Shown: positions 18,279-29,105, numbered from the stretch's first letter. The stretch: 36,213 nucleotides of DNA from an uncultured Bacteriovoracaceae bacterium (GCA_913053615.1 CAJXHA010000002.1:1-36213); one strand, 5' to 3'. Made by a program: numbers and translations. The notes: generated by a model from the sequence alone, not told the origin.

Positions 18279-18521
18279 TTACTCCTGTAGTTTATCTTTA
18301 GTCATTGTTTTAATTTTTACAGCATGAATAAGGCTTTTAAGATCTTCTTTTAAAATGTCCATCACCATCTGGTGTTGATCAATTAAAATCTTCCCCTTGA
18401 ATTCATCACTGTAAACTCTTATGTCTAAGTGATCCATAGTACCCGTGAGGTCACTAACTTGAACCACAGAGTCTTGTAGTTTTGATTCGATTAGTTTTTT
18501 TACGTGCTCTAAGTTATCCAT
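18279..18521 (-). CDS. bolA: BolA-family protein
   Basis: 80 aa BolA-like fold pattern (VKKLIESKLQDSVVQVSDLTG...LDIRVYSDEFKGKILIDQHQMVMDILKEDLKS-LIHAVKIKTMT) adjacent to a CGFS glutaredoxin. Confidence 0.8.
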   Translation of the reverse strand: MDNLEHVKKLIESKLQDSVVQVSDLTGTMDHLDIRVYSDEFKGKILIDQHQMVMDILKEDLKSLIHAVKIKTMTKDKLQE

Positions 18522-18536
18522 AGTTTAAATATCCCT

Positions 18537-18923
18537 TTAAATCATAAAGCTAGTGGCCAAAGTAGCTAAACGCAATAGTACCGTAATTCGACCTAGAAGT
18601 TTATGTTTTTTTAAGTGGCTATTGTCTCCATTCATGATTTTACTTCCATAGTTAGCAGCAATAACATAAAGAAGCACCGTGCTAATTGCTAATGATACAT
18701 GGATGTTTAGAATTGCTGGGTTTTGCATAGCCTTGCTTGCTTTAGCAATAGCACCGCGTGTGAGTTCGATTTGGAGTATTAAGATAATATCCCAGATGAT
18801 AACAAGCTTCATGATTTTAGAGTGTTTCCAACGATTTTTATTGGATCCAAAAACATGGCTCACACCGTATAGCATTAAGAGGACTATTATTATAGATTGT
18901 ACTTGAAAAATTATTTGAGACAT
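18537..18923 (-). CDS. Small polytopic (about 4 TM) membrane protein with conserved-looking His residues, possibly DUF420-like
   Basis: Preferred start MSQIIFQVQS (ATG at 18923) instead of the 26-residue longer track ORF; TM segments and His in NIHVSLA and KKHKLLGR. Confidence 0.5.
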   Translation of the reverse strand: MSQIIFQVQSIIIVLLMLYGVSHVFGSNKNRWKHSKIMKLVIIWDIILILQIELTRGAIAKASKAMQNPAILNIHVSLAISTVLLYVIAANYGSKIMNGDNSHLKKHKLLGRITVLLRLATLATSFMI

Positions 18924-18975
18924 ATTTATATCCTTGAGTAATAATAAATTCCCAAATTTTTTACGGATAGACAAG

Positions 18976-21834
18976 ATGAGTGATTTAGGCAAATGGGCCA
19001 TTATTGATATTGAAACAACTGGAATTGATGCAAATTACGATAAAATTATCGATATTGGCTTCTTACAATTTGATGGTACTAAGCTGGTACAGACATATTC
19101 TAGTCTGGTGCGTTCTGATCAAAAAATATCTAAATTTATCCAAAAGCTTACTGGCATTAAAGAAAGTGAGCTTAAAAAGGCTCCAGCTTGGTCAAAAGTA
19201 GAACCTGATTTTCAAGAATTAAAGTCACATGCCCTAATTGCACATAACGCAGCATTCGAAGAAAAATTTCTAAAAAAATATTTAGAACCTCTTGAAGGGG
19301 AAGATTACTTTTATGACTCGATGCTTTTTTTGGCACTTTTATTTCCGGCAAAGAGTACTTTAAACCTTGAAAGTTTTCTTATTGATTTAAAAATTAAAGA
19401 AAAAGAAGATCATAGGGGGCTTGCAGACTCAATTGATCTTTTAAAAGTTATGCTCTTAGCAACATATATAACTCAAAAAGATAGTGAGTTTAATTTCTTT
19501 CTTAAAGATAAAATGAGCGATTTTAATAGTGAAGATTTTTGGTTTAAAAAATTCTTTAATTTGGAGTCTGAAGACCTATTAACGATTGCTGAACAGATTG
19601 AATACGATTTAATTGAAAGTTATGAAGCATATAAGGGAATAAAAAGCTTTGAAGATGAAAGCTATGACTATGACCCTGTTGCAAAAGAGTTTAGTGGAGA
19701 AAATATACAAAGTATTCTGACAAATGAAGAGAGACTAAAAACTTTCTTTCCCGCTTATAAATATCGCGACTCACAAAAAACCATGTCACTAAGAGTAGGG
19801 CAGTCATTTAAAAATAGAATTCACTCTATCATCCAAGCTCCTACGGGAACAGGTAAGACCCTTGGTTACTTACTTCCAAGTGCATTATTGGCAAAGAGTA
19901 AGGATGAACCAGTACTAGTGTCTACAGGAACTAAAACATTACAAAACCAAGCAGTTGAAAAAGACATCCCTCAACTCTATAAGATTTTAGGGGTTACACC
20001 TGATGATCTAAGAGTAATTCGTTTATTTGGTTCAAAGAACCACTTATGTGAACTTAAATTTAGAAATCTTGAACGAGAAGATCTTTTAAGCCAAATGATG
20101 GGTTTTGATGAGGCTTATAGTAAAGCTTATTTTGAGACATACTTCTTTTATAATAGTCATTTAAAAAACTATAATAAAATTTTAACTCGAGAAAGTGTTC
20201 CTTTCGTCTTAAAAAAAATAAATAAAGAGTTTAAAGAATTAGATGAAGAAATAGCTGTGGATTTTAGGGCCTGTACTGGAAATAAATGTCCCTTCAGAGG
20301 TGATTGCACTTATTTAAATGGTTTAAAAAAATCTAAAGAAGCAAACCTTATCATTGGTAATCATGCTCTTATGCTTTCATGGCCAAGAGGAATGGAAAAA
20401 CCAAAGTATGTTGTCATTGATGAGGCCCATAAACTTGAAGGGGAAGTTACAAATGCTTATACGCTAGTACTTTCTCAAAAAGATATTGATCAATTTGGAA
20501 CTCAGTTAAATAGCAATATCGGGTCACTATTTTATATTTTTGGACAATTAGAAGCAGAGCCGGAAGAGAAAATTAAAAGAATTCGCTCTGAAATTCAATC
20601 TTTGAGTTCAATTATTAATGATCATAAAGATCCATTACTTGAATCAATTGAGAGAACAATTAAAAAACAAAGAAATTATACAGATATATATTGGAACGAA
20701 ATTCCAATGATTAAAAAAACACAATTAAATAATAATTTAGAAAGTGCCATTTTTAATCATATAGAGAGTTTAAGCTTTGTCTTTCAACAGTTGTATGATC
20801 TTTTAACTCCTTATGCTGTGAAGTGGGATCCTCAAACACTAGGGGATAATGAGAGTTTACTAAGTGCATGGTCTACTTTTGAAAGGCTCTATTCACAAGT
20901 TGAAAATGCTTACACAGTAACTCAAATTTTAATTCAAGAGAAAAAAGACCTCGTTTCAAGTATCAAGTTTCATGAAGAGTACGGTTATGAATTTAATATA
21001 GCTCCAATTAATGTTGGAGAGATACTTTATGAGAATGTAATTAAGGATGCTGAGTCTTGTGTTTTTACTTCGGCCACTCTAGCAAATCACGATGGAAGCC
21101 GTGGTATGGCCAGTGTCGAGTGGATGACTGGTTATCGTTATGTTGAAGCTGAAAAAAGATTTCAAAGCGCAATGTTCTTAGATAATGATTTTGATTATAA
21201 AAAGAATGTAAAAGTTTTTCTCGCTTCAAATGTACCAGCAATATACTCTTTGGAATATGTTGAGACAGTGCTAAATCCGTTAATAAAATTAATTAAGGAA
21301 ATTGAAGGAAAGACACTTTTATTATTCTCTTCAAGAGTGCGCTTTGAAAAAGCAATCGAGATCATTTTAGATAAAGTTGAAACTGAAATGTCTTTATTTG
21401 TTCAAGGAATGGGACAAAGTGTGGTTGAGGATTTTAAACAAGCTGAAAATGGAATTCTCATTGGAATGGAATCTTTTGGAGAAGGGATTGATATTCCTGG
21501 TGATAAATTAAAATTAGTTTATATTGATAAAATTCCAGATCTTCGTAGAGACTTAATCATTGATGAGAGAAGAGATTTCTATGCTAGAGAATTTGGAAAT
21601 GAATTTGTGGACTACTTTTTATCTCATCGAACCCGCTCACTTCATCAAAAATTAGGTCGACTGATGCGAAGGCAAAGTGATTCAGGTGCTGTGATTATTA
21701 CTGATCCACGTATTGGTAAGTGGAAAAGAGGAACATTAGATACTTTTAACCAAATGATGTTGCCATATAATATTGAGTTCAAAGATCTAGAGGTTGCTTG
21801 TTCAGAAGCGAGAGACTTTATTAAAGGTATGTAA
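18976..21834 (+). CDS. dinG: DinG-type Fe-S XPD-like helicase with N-terminal DEDD exonuclease domain
   Basis: Exonuclease motif IDIETTGIDANYDKIIDIG and HNAAFEEKFL; Walker A APTGTGKTLGYL; Fe-S Cys cluster CTGNKCPFRGDC; DEAH box VVIDEAHK; QKLGRLMRR. ATG at 18976 preferred over TTG at 18934. Confidence 0.92.
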   Translation: MSDLGKWAIIDIETTGIDANYDKIIDIGFLQFDGTKLVQTYSSLVRSDQKISKFIQKLTGIKESELKKAPAWSKVEPDFQELKSHALIAHNAAFEEKFLKKYLEPLEGEDYFYDSMLFLALLFPAKSTLNLESFLIDLKIKEKEDHRGLADSIDLLKVMLLATYITQKDSEFNFFLKDKMSDFNSEDFWFKKFFNLESEDLLTIAEQIEYDLIESYEAYKGIKSFEDESYDYDPVAKEFSGENIQSILTNEERLKTFFPAYKYRDSQKTMSLRVGQSFKNRIHSIIQAPTGTGKTLGYLLPSALLAKSKDEPVLVSTGTKTLQNQAVEKDIPQLYKILGVTPDDLRVIRLFGSKNHLCELKFRNLEREDLLSQMMGFDEAYSKAYFETYFFYNSHLKNYNKILTRESVPFVLKKINKEFKELDEEIAVDFRACTGNKCPFRGDCTYLNGLKKSKEANLIIGNHALMLSWPRGMEKPKYVVIDEAHKLEGEVTNAYTLVLSQKDIDQFGTQLNSNIGSLFYIFGQLEAEPEEKIKRIRSEIQSLSSIINDHKDPLLESIERTIKKQRNYTDIYWNEIPMIKKTQLNNNLESAIFNHIESLSFVFQQLYDLLTPYAVKWDPQTLGDNESLLSAWSTFERLYSQVENAYTVTQILIQEKKDLVSSIKFHEEYGYEFNIAPINVGEILYENVIKDAESCVFTSATLANHDGSRGMASVEWMTGYRYVEAEKRFQSAMFLDNDFDYKKNVKVFLASNVPAIYSLEYVETVLNPLIKLIKEIEGKTLLLFSSRVRFEKAIEIILDKVETEMSLFVQGMGQSVVEDFKQAENGILIGMESFGEGIDIPGDKLKLVYIDKIPDLRRDLIIDERRDFYAREFGNEFVDYFLSHRTRSLHQKLGRLMRRQSDSGAVIITDPRIGKWKRGTLDTFNQMMLPYNIEFKDLEVACSEARDFIKGM

Positions 21835-21939
21835 TATTAAGCACTTATATTGATTTTCTGTATAGATACCTATAATTATTACTCATAGATGGGTTTTTAA
21901 TTGTGCAGCGCAAGAATTTCTGGTAACTTGTGCTCACTT

Positions 21940-22272
21940 ATGAAGATAACTAAAGCCCTATTTATTATATTCTCCCTTACTCTTTTAAACACAGCTGTGG
22001 CAAATACAACGACTATTCGCTATCAATATGTAACTGTTGTTAAGGAGATGTTAGTGCAGAGAGCTTTAAATATCTCAGAACTTAATAAGCAAACACCTTT
22101 TGATTATATCAAAACCATTACAAAACAAGCGATTTCCAATATTAAATATTCTGAAATTCCTATTGAACTTAGTGAATGCGTAGAGATTATGAAAGCAGAT
22201 CTTGAGCAAAGAAGTATCTATATGAGTCATCAAGAGATAGTGGAAACCATTGTTGCGGCAGTGAACTCTTAA
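21940..22272 (+). CDS. Small secreted hypothetical protein
   Basis: Signal peptide MKITKALFIIFSLTLLNTAVANT from ATG 21940 (track ORF begins at TTG 21901). Confidence 0.6.
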   Translation: MKITKALFIIFSLTLLNTAVANTTTIRYQYVTVVKEMLVQRALNISELNKQTPFDYIKTITKQAISNIKYSEIPIELSECVEIMKADLEQRSIYMSHQEIVETIVAAVNS

Positions 22273-22294
22273 TATTTCCTATTCAAATAAATAG

Positions 22295-23026
22295 CTATTT
22301 AAATAAGTAACTATGATCAACTTGGAAGTTCTTAAGCATTTCAATTTCTACGCTTATTCCACCTAGTAAATCGGCCTTATAAGGTATTTGAAAATATTTA
22401 CTTAAATAAAAGTCATGGCCTTGACCATGTGGATTGGAAAGTCTGTCTTCATCAAAGAGTTTAAAGTGAATCGCCTGTACTTCATGGCCGGTTCGCATTT
22501 TTATTGCTCTTGGTTCGGAGTTAACTAACTCTACATGAACCATCCCTTCAATAAATGGTGCTTCATATTTCCAAATATTGGGAGATGTAATAACTGCATA
22601 TGGTGTTCTGTGAACAGGATCTGGTTTTCTGTGCTGAGTCATTGCAAGATTAGATGCAAAGCTCGGAGTAGAGATATGAAACTTATTATTAATAACTTTT
22701 TCAAACTCACCACTGCCAAGTTTTGAATTAAGGGAGTAGTGAACTGTTTTATCTTTTTGATTAATGACATAACGCTCTGTGCTTTTTTTTGCGCCTAGGG
22801 ATCTTTTGATGCGCACACTAATAGGTTCAAATTGGTAACTCAACTCGTAATCAACATAGATTTTTAAAAACTCACCCGTCTCAACTCGAGAAAGAATTTC
22901 GCTATTAAAGGTGTAATTGCCTTGTGGGCTTGAGTCTTGGAAGAGTTTAAAGAACTCTTCACAATAAGTGTTCTTATCTTTGATAAAATTAAATTTTCCT
23001 TCCAATATTTTTTCTTGAAAACCCAT
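22295..23026 (-). CDS. Hypothetical protein
   Basis: 243 aa ORF with normal composition; no family recognised. Confidence 0.65.
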   Translation of the reverse strand: MGFQEKILEGKFNFIKDKNTYCEEFFKLFQDSSPQGNYTFNSEILSRVETGEFLKIYVDYELSYQFEPISVRIKRSLGAKKSTERYVINQKDKTVHYSLNSKLGSGEFEKVINNKFHISTPSFASNLAMTQHRKPDPVHRTPYAVITSPNIWKYEAPFIEGMVHVELVNSEPRAIKMRTGHEVQAIHFKLFDEDRLSNPHGQGHDFYLSKYFQIPYKADLLGGISVEIEMLKNFQVDHSYLFK

Positions 23027-23052
23027 GGTCTAAATCCAATATTAATTTAGTT

Positions 23053-23066
23053 ATGATCGTGATCAA
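23053..23066. promoter_or_regulatory. FNR/Anr-type box in the divergent region upstream of nqrA
   Basis: ATGAT-CGTG-ATCAA matches TTGAT-N4-ATCAA at 9 of 10 defined positions. Confidence 0.4.
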
Positions 23067-23068
23067 TC

Positions 23069-23089
23069 TTAATTAAAACATTTAATTAA
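23069..23089. repeat. Perfect 9-bp AT-rich inverted repeat upstream of nqrA
   Basis: TTAATTAAA-ACA-TTTAATTAA, 3 bp downstream of the FNR-like box. Confidence 0.5.
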
Positions 23090-23195
23090 TTCAACTATTG
23101 TACACTCTGCTGCATTGTCATCTACGGCTTATCTGTGTTAAATTATCTATCAAATTACGTAATATTCATAATGATTTTTAAAGGAAATTGCTGCA

Positions 23196-24530
23196 ATGAT
23201 CAAAATCAAAAAGGGTCTAGATCTTCCTATTGAGGGAAGCCCTGAACAAAAAATCTATGATGGTCCAAATGTTACAAAATTCGCACTCATTGGTGATGAC
23301 CTAGTTGGAATGAAACCAACTATGGAAGTTAAAGTTGGTGATCAAGTTAAGATTGGTCAATTACTTTACACTGATAAGAAAACACCTGGTATTCGTTATA
23401 CCTCACCAGCTTGTGGTGAAGTGATCGAACTTAACCGTGGTGAGAAGAGAGCTTTTCAATCAGTTGTGATTAAAGCTACTGGCGATGATCATGTTACTTT
23501 TGAAAAATACAAAGGTGGAGATGTTTCTCAATATTCAGAGCAAGATGTGAGAGACTTTCTTAATGAAGCAGGTATGTGGGCTTCTTTAAAAAGAAGACCA
23601 TACTCAAAGGTTGCTGTACTTGATGAAAAACCAAGTGCAATCTTTGTTAATGCAATGGATACTCATCCATTAGCTGCTGATCCGCAAATCGTTCTTGCAA
23701 ATCAAGACAAAGCTTTTAATAAAGGTTTAGAAGTACTTAAAAAGCTTTGTGATACTGTTTATGTTTGTCATGCAGATGGAGCGAAGGTTCCTTTTATTGA
23801 TGGTGTAAAGACTGAAAGCTTTTCAGGACCACACCCTGCAGGCTTAACTGGAACACATATTCATTTCTTAAATCCAGTTGGTGAGAGTCGCTTTGTATGG
23901 TCGACAAATTACCAAGAAGTGATTGCAATGGGGAAATTATTTGAAACAGGTCAATTATACCTTGAAAGAGTTATCTCATTAGCGGGACCTGTTGCAAGAA
24001 ACCCAAGATTAATTAAGACAAGATTAGGGGCTTCAATTGAAGATTTAACAAAAGGTGAAACTTTTGAATCTGAAGAAGTAAGACCAATTTCTGGTTCTGT
24101 ATTTGGAGGGCGTAAAGCAACTGGACCGTTTGCTTACCTTGGAAGATTTCACCACCAAATTTCATTACTTAGAGAAGGTCGTGATAGAGAATTACTTGGA
24201 TGGCATAGTCCTGGTTTTAATAAATTCTCTGTAAAGCCAATCTATGTAACTGCATTATTAAAAAAGAAGTTTGGCTTTGATACCAATGCCAATGGAAGCT
24301 TAAGATCAATTGTTCCAATTGAGTCTTATGAAAAAGTAATGCCATTAGATATTTTACCGACTCACTTACTAAGAACACTTATGAGTGGGAATACAGAAAT
24401 GGCTGCGAAGCTGGGTGCTTTAGAGTTAGATGAAGAAGATCTTGCATTATGTACTTTTGTTGATCCATCTAAGAATGATTTTGCTCCTAAACTTCGTGAT
24501 AGTTTAACGACGATAGAGAAGGAAGGTTAA
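23196..24530 (+). CDS. nqrA: Na+-translocating NADH:quinone oxidoreductase subunit A
   Basis: NqrA N-terminus [17 protein letters not shown]; followed by nqrBCDEF. Confidence 0.95.
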   Translation: MIKIKKGLDLPIEGSPEQKIYDGPNVTKFALIGDDLVGMKPTMEVKVGDQVKIGQLLYTDKKTPGIRYTSPACGEVIELNRGEKRAFQSVVIKATGDDHVTFEKYKGGDVSQYSEQDVRDFLNEAGMWASLKRRPYSKVAVLDEKPSAIFVNAMDTHPLAADPQIVLANQDKAFNKGLEVLKKLCDTVYVCHADGAKVPFIDGVKTESFSGPHPAGLTGTHIHFLNPVGESRFVWSTNYQEVIAMGKLFETGQLYLERVISLAGPVARNPRLIKTRLGASIEDLTKGETFESEEVRPISGSVFGGRKATGPFAYLGRFHHQISLLREGRDRELLGWHSPGFNKFSVKPIYVTALLKKKFGFDTNANGSLRSIVPIESYEKVMPLDILPTHLLRTLMSGNTEMAAKLGALELDEEDLALCTFVDPSKNDFAPKLRDSLTTIEKEG

Positions 24531-24531
24531 G

Positions 24532-25731
24532 ATGAAATTTCTAAGAGATTTATTAGATTCAGTTGAGCCTCAATTTCATAAAGGTGGAAAATTAGAAAAA
24601 TTATATCCACTATACGAAGCGATAGATACTTTTGCTTATACTCCAGGTGAGGTAGCACATGGTAATACTCACGTTCGTGATGGAATTGATTTAAAAAGAA
24701 CAATGATTTCAGTTGCGATCGCTCTGGGACCATGTGTACTTTGGGCATTATATAATACGGGTTACCAAGCAAACTTAGCTCTTGCTTCAAGTGGTTTAGA
24801 GGCCACTGGATGGAGAGCAGGAATCATGTCTATGATTGGTTTAGCTCATGACCCAAGTAATTTAATTTCTAATTTTGTTTACGGGTTCTTATTTTTCTTT
24901 CCTATTTTTCTTGTGACTCAGATTGCAGGTGGGACTTGTGAGATGATTTTCTCGATTGTGAGAAAGCATGAGATTAATGAGGGATTTTTAGTAACAGGTT
25001 TACTTTACCCACTAACGCTTCCTGCAACAATTCCTCTATGGCAAGTTGCTGTTGGAATTATCTTCGGTGTTGTTATTGGAAAAGAAGTTTTTGGTGGTAC
25101 AGGGAAAAATATTTTCAACCCAGCTTTAACTGCCAGAGCGTTCTTATTCTTTGCATACCCAGCACAAATTTCAGGTGATGCTGTTTGGACAGCGGTTGAT
25201 GGATACACTGGTGCTACTGCACTTGCTCAAGCTGCCGCTGGTGGTGTTGATGCAATTGGTTGGTCTTGGCAAGATGCTTTTATCGGACTTGTGCCAGGAT
25301 CTCTAGGTGAGACTTCAACACTACTTATTTTAATTGGTGCAGGTTATCTGCTTTCAACTGGAATTGGTTCTTGGAAAATTATGCTTTCAATGCTTTTAGG
25401 TATGGCCGCAACAGCTACACTTTTTAATGTTATTGGAAGTGATACTAATCCAATGTTTGCAGTTCCTTGGCACTGGCACTTAGTAATTGGTTCATTTGCA
25501 TTTGCTTGTGTGTTTATGGCAACAGATCCAGTTAGTGCTTCAATGACTCCTAATGGGAAGTTTATTTACGGATTTTTAATCGGTGTTCTAGGTGTACTTA
25601 TCAGAGTTGTTAACCCTGCTTATCCTGAGGGATGGATGCTAGCGATTCTTTTCATGAATGCTTGTTCACCACTAATTGATTATTTTATTGTAGAAAGAAA
25701 TATTAAAAGAAGGATGGCAAGAAATGGCTAA
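24532..25731 (+). CDS. nqrB: Na+-translocating NADH:quinone oxidoreductase subunit B
   Basis: FMN attachment motif [12 protein letters not shown]; NqrB membrane topology. Confidence 0.96.
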   Translation: MKFLRDLLDSVEPQFHKGGKLEKLYPLYEAIDTFAYTPGEVAHGNTHVRDGIDLKRTMISVAIALGPCVLWALYNTGYQANLALASSGLEATGWRAGIMSMIGLAHDPSNLISNFVYGFLFFFPIFLVTQIAGGTCEMIFSIVRKHEINEGFLVTGLLYPLTLPATIPLWQVAVGIIFGVVIGKEVFGGTGKNIFNPALTARAFLFFAYPAQISGDAVWTAVDGYTGATALAQAAAGGVDAIGWSWQDAFIGLVPGSLGETSTLLILIGAGYLLSTGIGSWKIMLSMLLGMAATATLFNVIGSDTNPMFAVPWHWHLVIGSFAFACVFMATDPVSASMTPNGKFIYGFLIGVLGVLIRVVNPAYPEGWMLAILFMNACSPLIDYFIVERNIKRRMARNG

Positions 25732-26482
25732 GGGGAATCAAGTAGGAAAAACACTATTAGTCGCAGGACTTTTATGTTTTGTTTGTTCAATTATTGTTTC
25801 GATTACAGTTGTTACGTTGAAACCTCAACAGGCCAAGAATGCTGAAATCGATTTTAAGAAAAACGTTCTTAATGCTGCTGGTATGTTAGAGCCAGGTGAT
25901 GATGTTGAAGAGAAGTTTAAGCAGATTCAAACTGTTATGGTTGATATTGAAAGTGGTACTATCACTGACGCTGTAAACCCAAAGAACTTTGATCAAAAAT
26001 CTGCTGCAGCTAATCCAAATTATTCAGTTAAGATTCCAGCGGATAAAGATGTTGCTGGTCTGAATATGAGATCTAAGTATGCAAAGGTATTCTTAGTTAA
26101 AGATGGTGATGAAGTTAAGAAAATCATTCTTCCAATCTCAAGCATGGGGTTATGGGCAAGAATGTATGGATTCATGGCTCTATCTGGCGATACGAATACA
26201 GTTGAAGGTTTTGCTTATTACCAACACGGAGAGACTCCAGGTCTAGGTGCTGAAGTTGATAATCCTAAATGGAGAAAGCAATGGGTTGGGAAAGAGATTT
26301 ATAACTCTGACTGGGAGCCGGTTGCTGGTGTTGTTAAGCAAGTAAATAAACCAGATCATCAAGTAGATGCTTTAAGTGGTGCAACCATTACTTCAAATGG
26401 TGTTGATACTTCACTAAAGTATTGGTTTGGAGAACACGGTTATAAGAAGTTTCTTGCTAACGTAAGAAATGGAGGTCTGTAA
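25724..26482 (+). CDS. nqrC: Na+-translocating NADH:quinone oxidoreductase subunit C
   Basis: FMN attachment motif [22 protein letters not shown]. Confidence 0.96.
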   Translation: MAKGNQVGKTLLVAGLLCFVCSIIVSITVVTLKPQQAKNAEIDFKKNVLNAAGMLEPGDDVEEKFKQIQTVMVDIESGTITDAVNPKNFDQKSAAANPNYSVKIPADKDVAGLNMRSKYAKVFLVKDGDEVKKIILPISSMGLWARMYGFMALSGDTNTVEGFAYYQHGETPGLGAEVDNPKWRKQWVGKEIYNSDWEPVAGVVKQVNKPDHQVDALSGATITSNGVDTSLKYWFGEHGYKKFLANVRNGGL

Positions 26483-27102
26483 TGAAAGTAAAAGAATTAT
26501 TATTTAAACCAATTTTTAAAGATAACCCAATTGCATTACAAATTCTTGGAGTTTGTTCTGCACTTGCGGTAACAGTTCAATTAAAGAACGTTGTGGTTAT
26601 GTGTGCTGCTGTGACTTTAGTAACGGCACTATCAAACGTTGGTGTATCTTTAATTAGAAATCATATTCCAGGTAGTATTCGTATTATTGTTCAAATGACG
26701 ATCATTGCTTCTCTGGTTATTTTAGCAGAGCAATTTCTTAAAGCTTATTTATACGATCAGTGGAAAACCATGGCCGTGTACGTAGGACTAATTATTACAA
26801 ACTGTATCGTTATGGGACGTACTGAAGCATTTGCAATGAAAAATGGTCCAGTGGCAAGTTTCTTTGATGGTATTGGGAATGGTCTTGGTTACTCATTCAT
26901 TCTTATCGTTGTTGGTTTTTTCAGAGAGCTTTTTGGATCTGGAAAGATTTTTGGATTTACAGTTCTTGAAATGACTAAAGACGGTGGATGGTATCAAGGT
27001 AATGGTTTAATGCTTTTACCTCCAAGTGCCTTTATTATTATTGGTTTAATCATTTGGGCAATTAGAACAAATGATCCTTCTCAAATTGAAGAATCAAATT
27101 AG
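26482..27102 (+). CDS. nqrD: Na+-translocating NADH:quinone oxidoreductase subunit D
   Basis: NqrD-type membrane protein ([17 protein letters not shown]) in nqr order. Confidence 0.96.
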   Translation: MKVKELLFKPIFKDNPIALQILGVCSALAVTVQLKNVVVMCAAVTLVTALSNVGVSLIRNHIPGSIRIIVQMTIIASLVILAEQFLKAYLYDQWKTMAVYVGLIITNCIVMGRTEAFAMKNGPVASFFDGIGNGLGYSFILIVVGFFRELFGSGKIFGFTVLEMTKDGGWYQGNGLMLLPPSAFIIIGLIIWAIRTNDPSQIEESN

Positions 27103-27108
27103 GAGTAG

Positions 27109-27723
27109 ATGATGTTAGAGCATTATTTAAGTATTATTGTAAAAGCTATATTTATTGAGAACCTAGCACTTTCATTCTTCTTAGGAATGTGTACGTTCTT
27201 AGCAGTATCAAAGAAAGTATCAACTGCACTTGGTTTAGGTGTTGCGGTTATCGTTGTTCAATGTGTGACGATTCCTGTGAATAACCTTTTATACACTTAC
27301 TTTTTAAAAGAAGGTGCACTTGCTTGGGCCGGTTTCCCAGAAGCAGACCTTTCTTTTCTAGGTTTAATTTCTTATATCGGTGTTATTGCAGCGATGGTTC
27401 AAATCTTAGAGATGGCGTTAGATAAATTCTTCCCAGCTCTTTATAATACTCTTGGTATTTTCTTACCATTAATCACTGTGAACTGTGCCATCTTAGGTGG
27501 ATCATTATTCATGGTACAAAGAGATTATAACTTTGGTGAATCTATTGCCTACGCATTTGGTGGTGGAATTGGTTGGGCCTTAGCAATCGCGATCTTAGCT
27601 GGGATCAGAGAGAAAATGGATTACTCTGATGTTCCTGCGGGATTAAGAGGCTTAGGAATTACTTTTATGACAAGTGGACTTTTAGCAATTGTTTTTATGG
27701 CTTTTGCTGGAATTAAATTATAG
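27109..27723 (+). CDS. nqrE: Na+-translocating NADH:quinone oxidoreductase subunit E
   Basis: NqrE-type membrane protein ([34 protein letters not shown]). Confidence 0.96.
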   Translation: MMLEHYLSIIVKAIFIENLALSFFLGMCTFLAVSKKVSTALGLGVAVIVVQCVTIPVNNLLYTYFLKEGALAWAGFPEADLSFLGLISYIGVIAAMVQILEMALDKFFPALYNTLGIFLPLITVNCAILGGSLFMVQRDYNFGESIAYAFGGGIGWALAIAILAGIREKMDYSDVPAGLRGLGITFMTSGLLAIVFMAFAGIKL

Positions 27724-27732
27724 GACTAAATT

Positions 27733-28956
27733 ATGAATGAAGTAGTATTAGGAGTTGCAATGTTCACTGGGGTTATTATTGCCCTAGTAGTATTGATTTT
27801 AATCGCTAGATCTAAGCTAGTTCCTCAAGGTGACATTAATATCAATATCAATGATGAGAAAGATATTAAGGTTAGCCCAGGACAAAAGCTGCTTGGAGCA
27901 CTAGCTGGTGAAAAACTATTTTTATCTTCTGCCTGTGGTGGTGGTGGAACCTGTGGACAGTGTTTGGCCAAAGTAACTGAGGGTGGAGGAGATATCTTAC
28001 CAACAGAAAGATCTCACATTACAAATCGTGAAGCTAAAGAAGGCTGGAGACTTGCTTGTCAGGTGACTTGTAAGCAAGACATGAAAGTTCACGTTCACGA
28101 TGAAGTATTTGGTGTTAAGAAGTGGAAGTGTAAAGTTAAGTCTAATGACTCTGTGGCAACTTTCATTAAAGAGCTTGTTCTTGAATTACCAGCTGGTGAG
28201 TCAGTTCCTTTTAGAGCTGGTGGTTTTATCCAGATTGAAAGACCAGGTGGACTTAATATCGACTTTAAAGACTTTGCTGTTGAAGATGAATATAGAGAAG
28301 ATTGGGATAAGTACAATCTTTGGCAATATAAATCATATACAGATGAAGAAGTTGTAAGAGCATACTCTATGGCAAATTATCCTGAAGAAAAAGGGATTAT
28401 TATGTTAAACGTACGTATTGCAACACCTCCACCAAGAGTACCAGATGCTCCTCCAGGGAAAATGTCATCTTATATTTATAACTTAAAGCCAGGTGATGAA
28501 TGTACAATTTCTGGTCCATTCGGAGAGTTCTTTGCTCGTGATACAGATAAAGAAATGGTCTTTGTTGGTGGTGGAGCTGGTATGGCACCGATGAGATCAC
28601 ATATTTTTGATCAATTTAGAAGAATTAAAACTGATAGAAAAGTAACTTTCTGGTACGGAGCTCGTTCTAAGAGAGAAATGTTCTATGTTGAAGATTTTGA
28701 TATGATTCAAAGAGAGAATGAAAACTTTAAGTGGCATGTGGCACTTTCAGATGCTCTTCCTTCGGATAATTGGGAAGGATATACTGGATTTATCCATAAC
28801 GTTCTTTTCGAAAAATATCTTAAAGATCACCCTGCTCCAGAAGATTGTGAGTACTACTTATGTGGACCTCCAATTATGAATGAGTGTGTTATTAATATGC
28901 TCTTAGACCTTGGTGTTGAGCGTGAAGATATCATGCTTGATGATTTTGGTGGTTAA
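27733..28956 (+). CDS. nqrF: Na+-translocating NADH:quinone oxidoreductase subunit F
   Basis: 2Fe-2S motif [20 protein letters not shown] motif [13 protein letters not shown]-binding [12 protein letters not shown]. Confidence 0.97.
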   Translation: MNEVVLGVAMFTGVIIALVVLILIARSKLVPQGDINININDEKDIKVSPGQKLLGALAGEKLFLSSACGGGGTCGQCLAKVTEGGGDILPTERSHITNREAKEGWRLACQVTCKQDMKVHVHDEVFGVKKWKCKVKSNDSVATFIKELVLELPAGESVPFRAGGFIQIERPGGLNIDFKDFAVEDEYREDWDKYNLWQYKSYTDEEVVRAYSMANYPEEKGIIMLNVRIATPPPRVPDAPPGKMSSYIYNLKPGDECTISGPFGEFFARDTDKEMVFVGGGAGMAPMRSHIFDQFRRIKTDRKVTFWYGARSKREMFYVEDFDMIQRENENFKWHVALSDALPSDNWEGYTGFIHNVLFEKYLKDHPAPEDCEYYLCGPPIMNECVINMLLDLGVEREDIMLDDFGG

Positions 28957-29006
28957 GCTGATACATTGCTTCTGCGAAGCCTAAAGGTATTGGGATTCAT
29001 GGAAGC

Positions 29007-29044
29007 TTTTCATTCAAATATGCAAATGCATATTTGAATGAAAA
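29007..29044. repeat. Perfect 18-bp-arm inverted repeat (2-nt centre) downstream of nqrF
   Basis: TTTTCATTCAAATATGCA-AA-TGCATATTTGAATGAAAA. Confidence 0.9.
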
Positions 29045-29077
29045 ACCAAGAAGCAAGTTTTAAAGAACTATTATAAG

Positions 29078-29105
29078 AAAAGGATGCCTTAGCATCCTTT
29101 TTTAT
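29078..29105 (+). terminator. Rho-independent terminator of nqr operon
   Basis: AAAAGGATGC-CTTA-GCATCCTTTT followed by TTTATT. Confidence 0.85.

Noticed and set aside
18924-19001. N-terminal extension of the 4-TM protein (MAHLPKSLILSIRKKFGNLLLLKDIN)
   Set aside because: It would overlap the dinG start; ATG at 18923 begins a normal hydrophobic N-terminus, so the extension is probably not translated.
22288-22312. AT palindrome AAATAGCTATTT between convergent genes
   Set aside because: Short, AT-rich and expected by chance at this base composition; a bidirectional terminator role is not supported by a GC stem.
24527-24790. 87 aa minus-strand ORF over the start of nqrB
   Set aside because: Antisense to nqrB; no motif or plausible context.
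28095-28600. Three short ORFs (28095-28316 -, 28100-28357 +, 28400-28600 -) inside nqrF
   Set aside because: All are alternative-frame shadows of nqrF, which is unambiguous.
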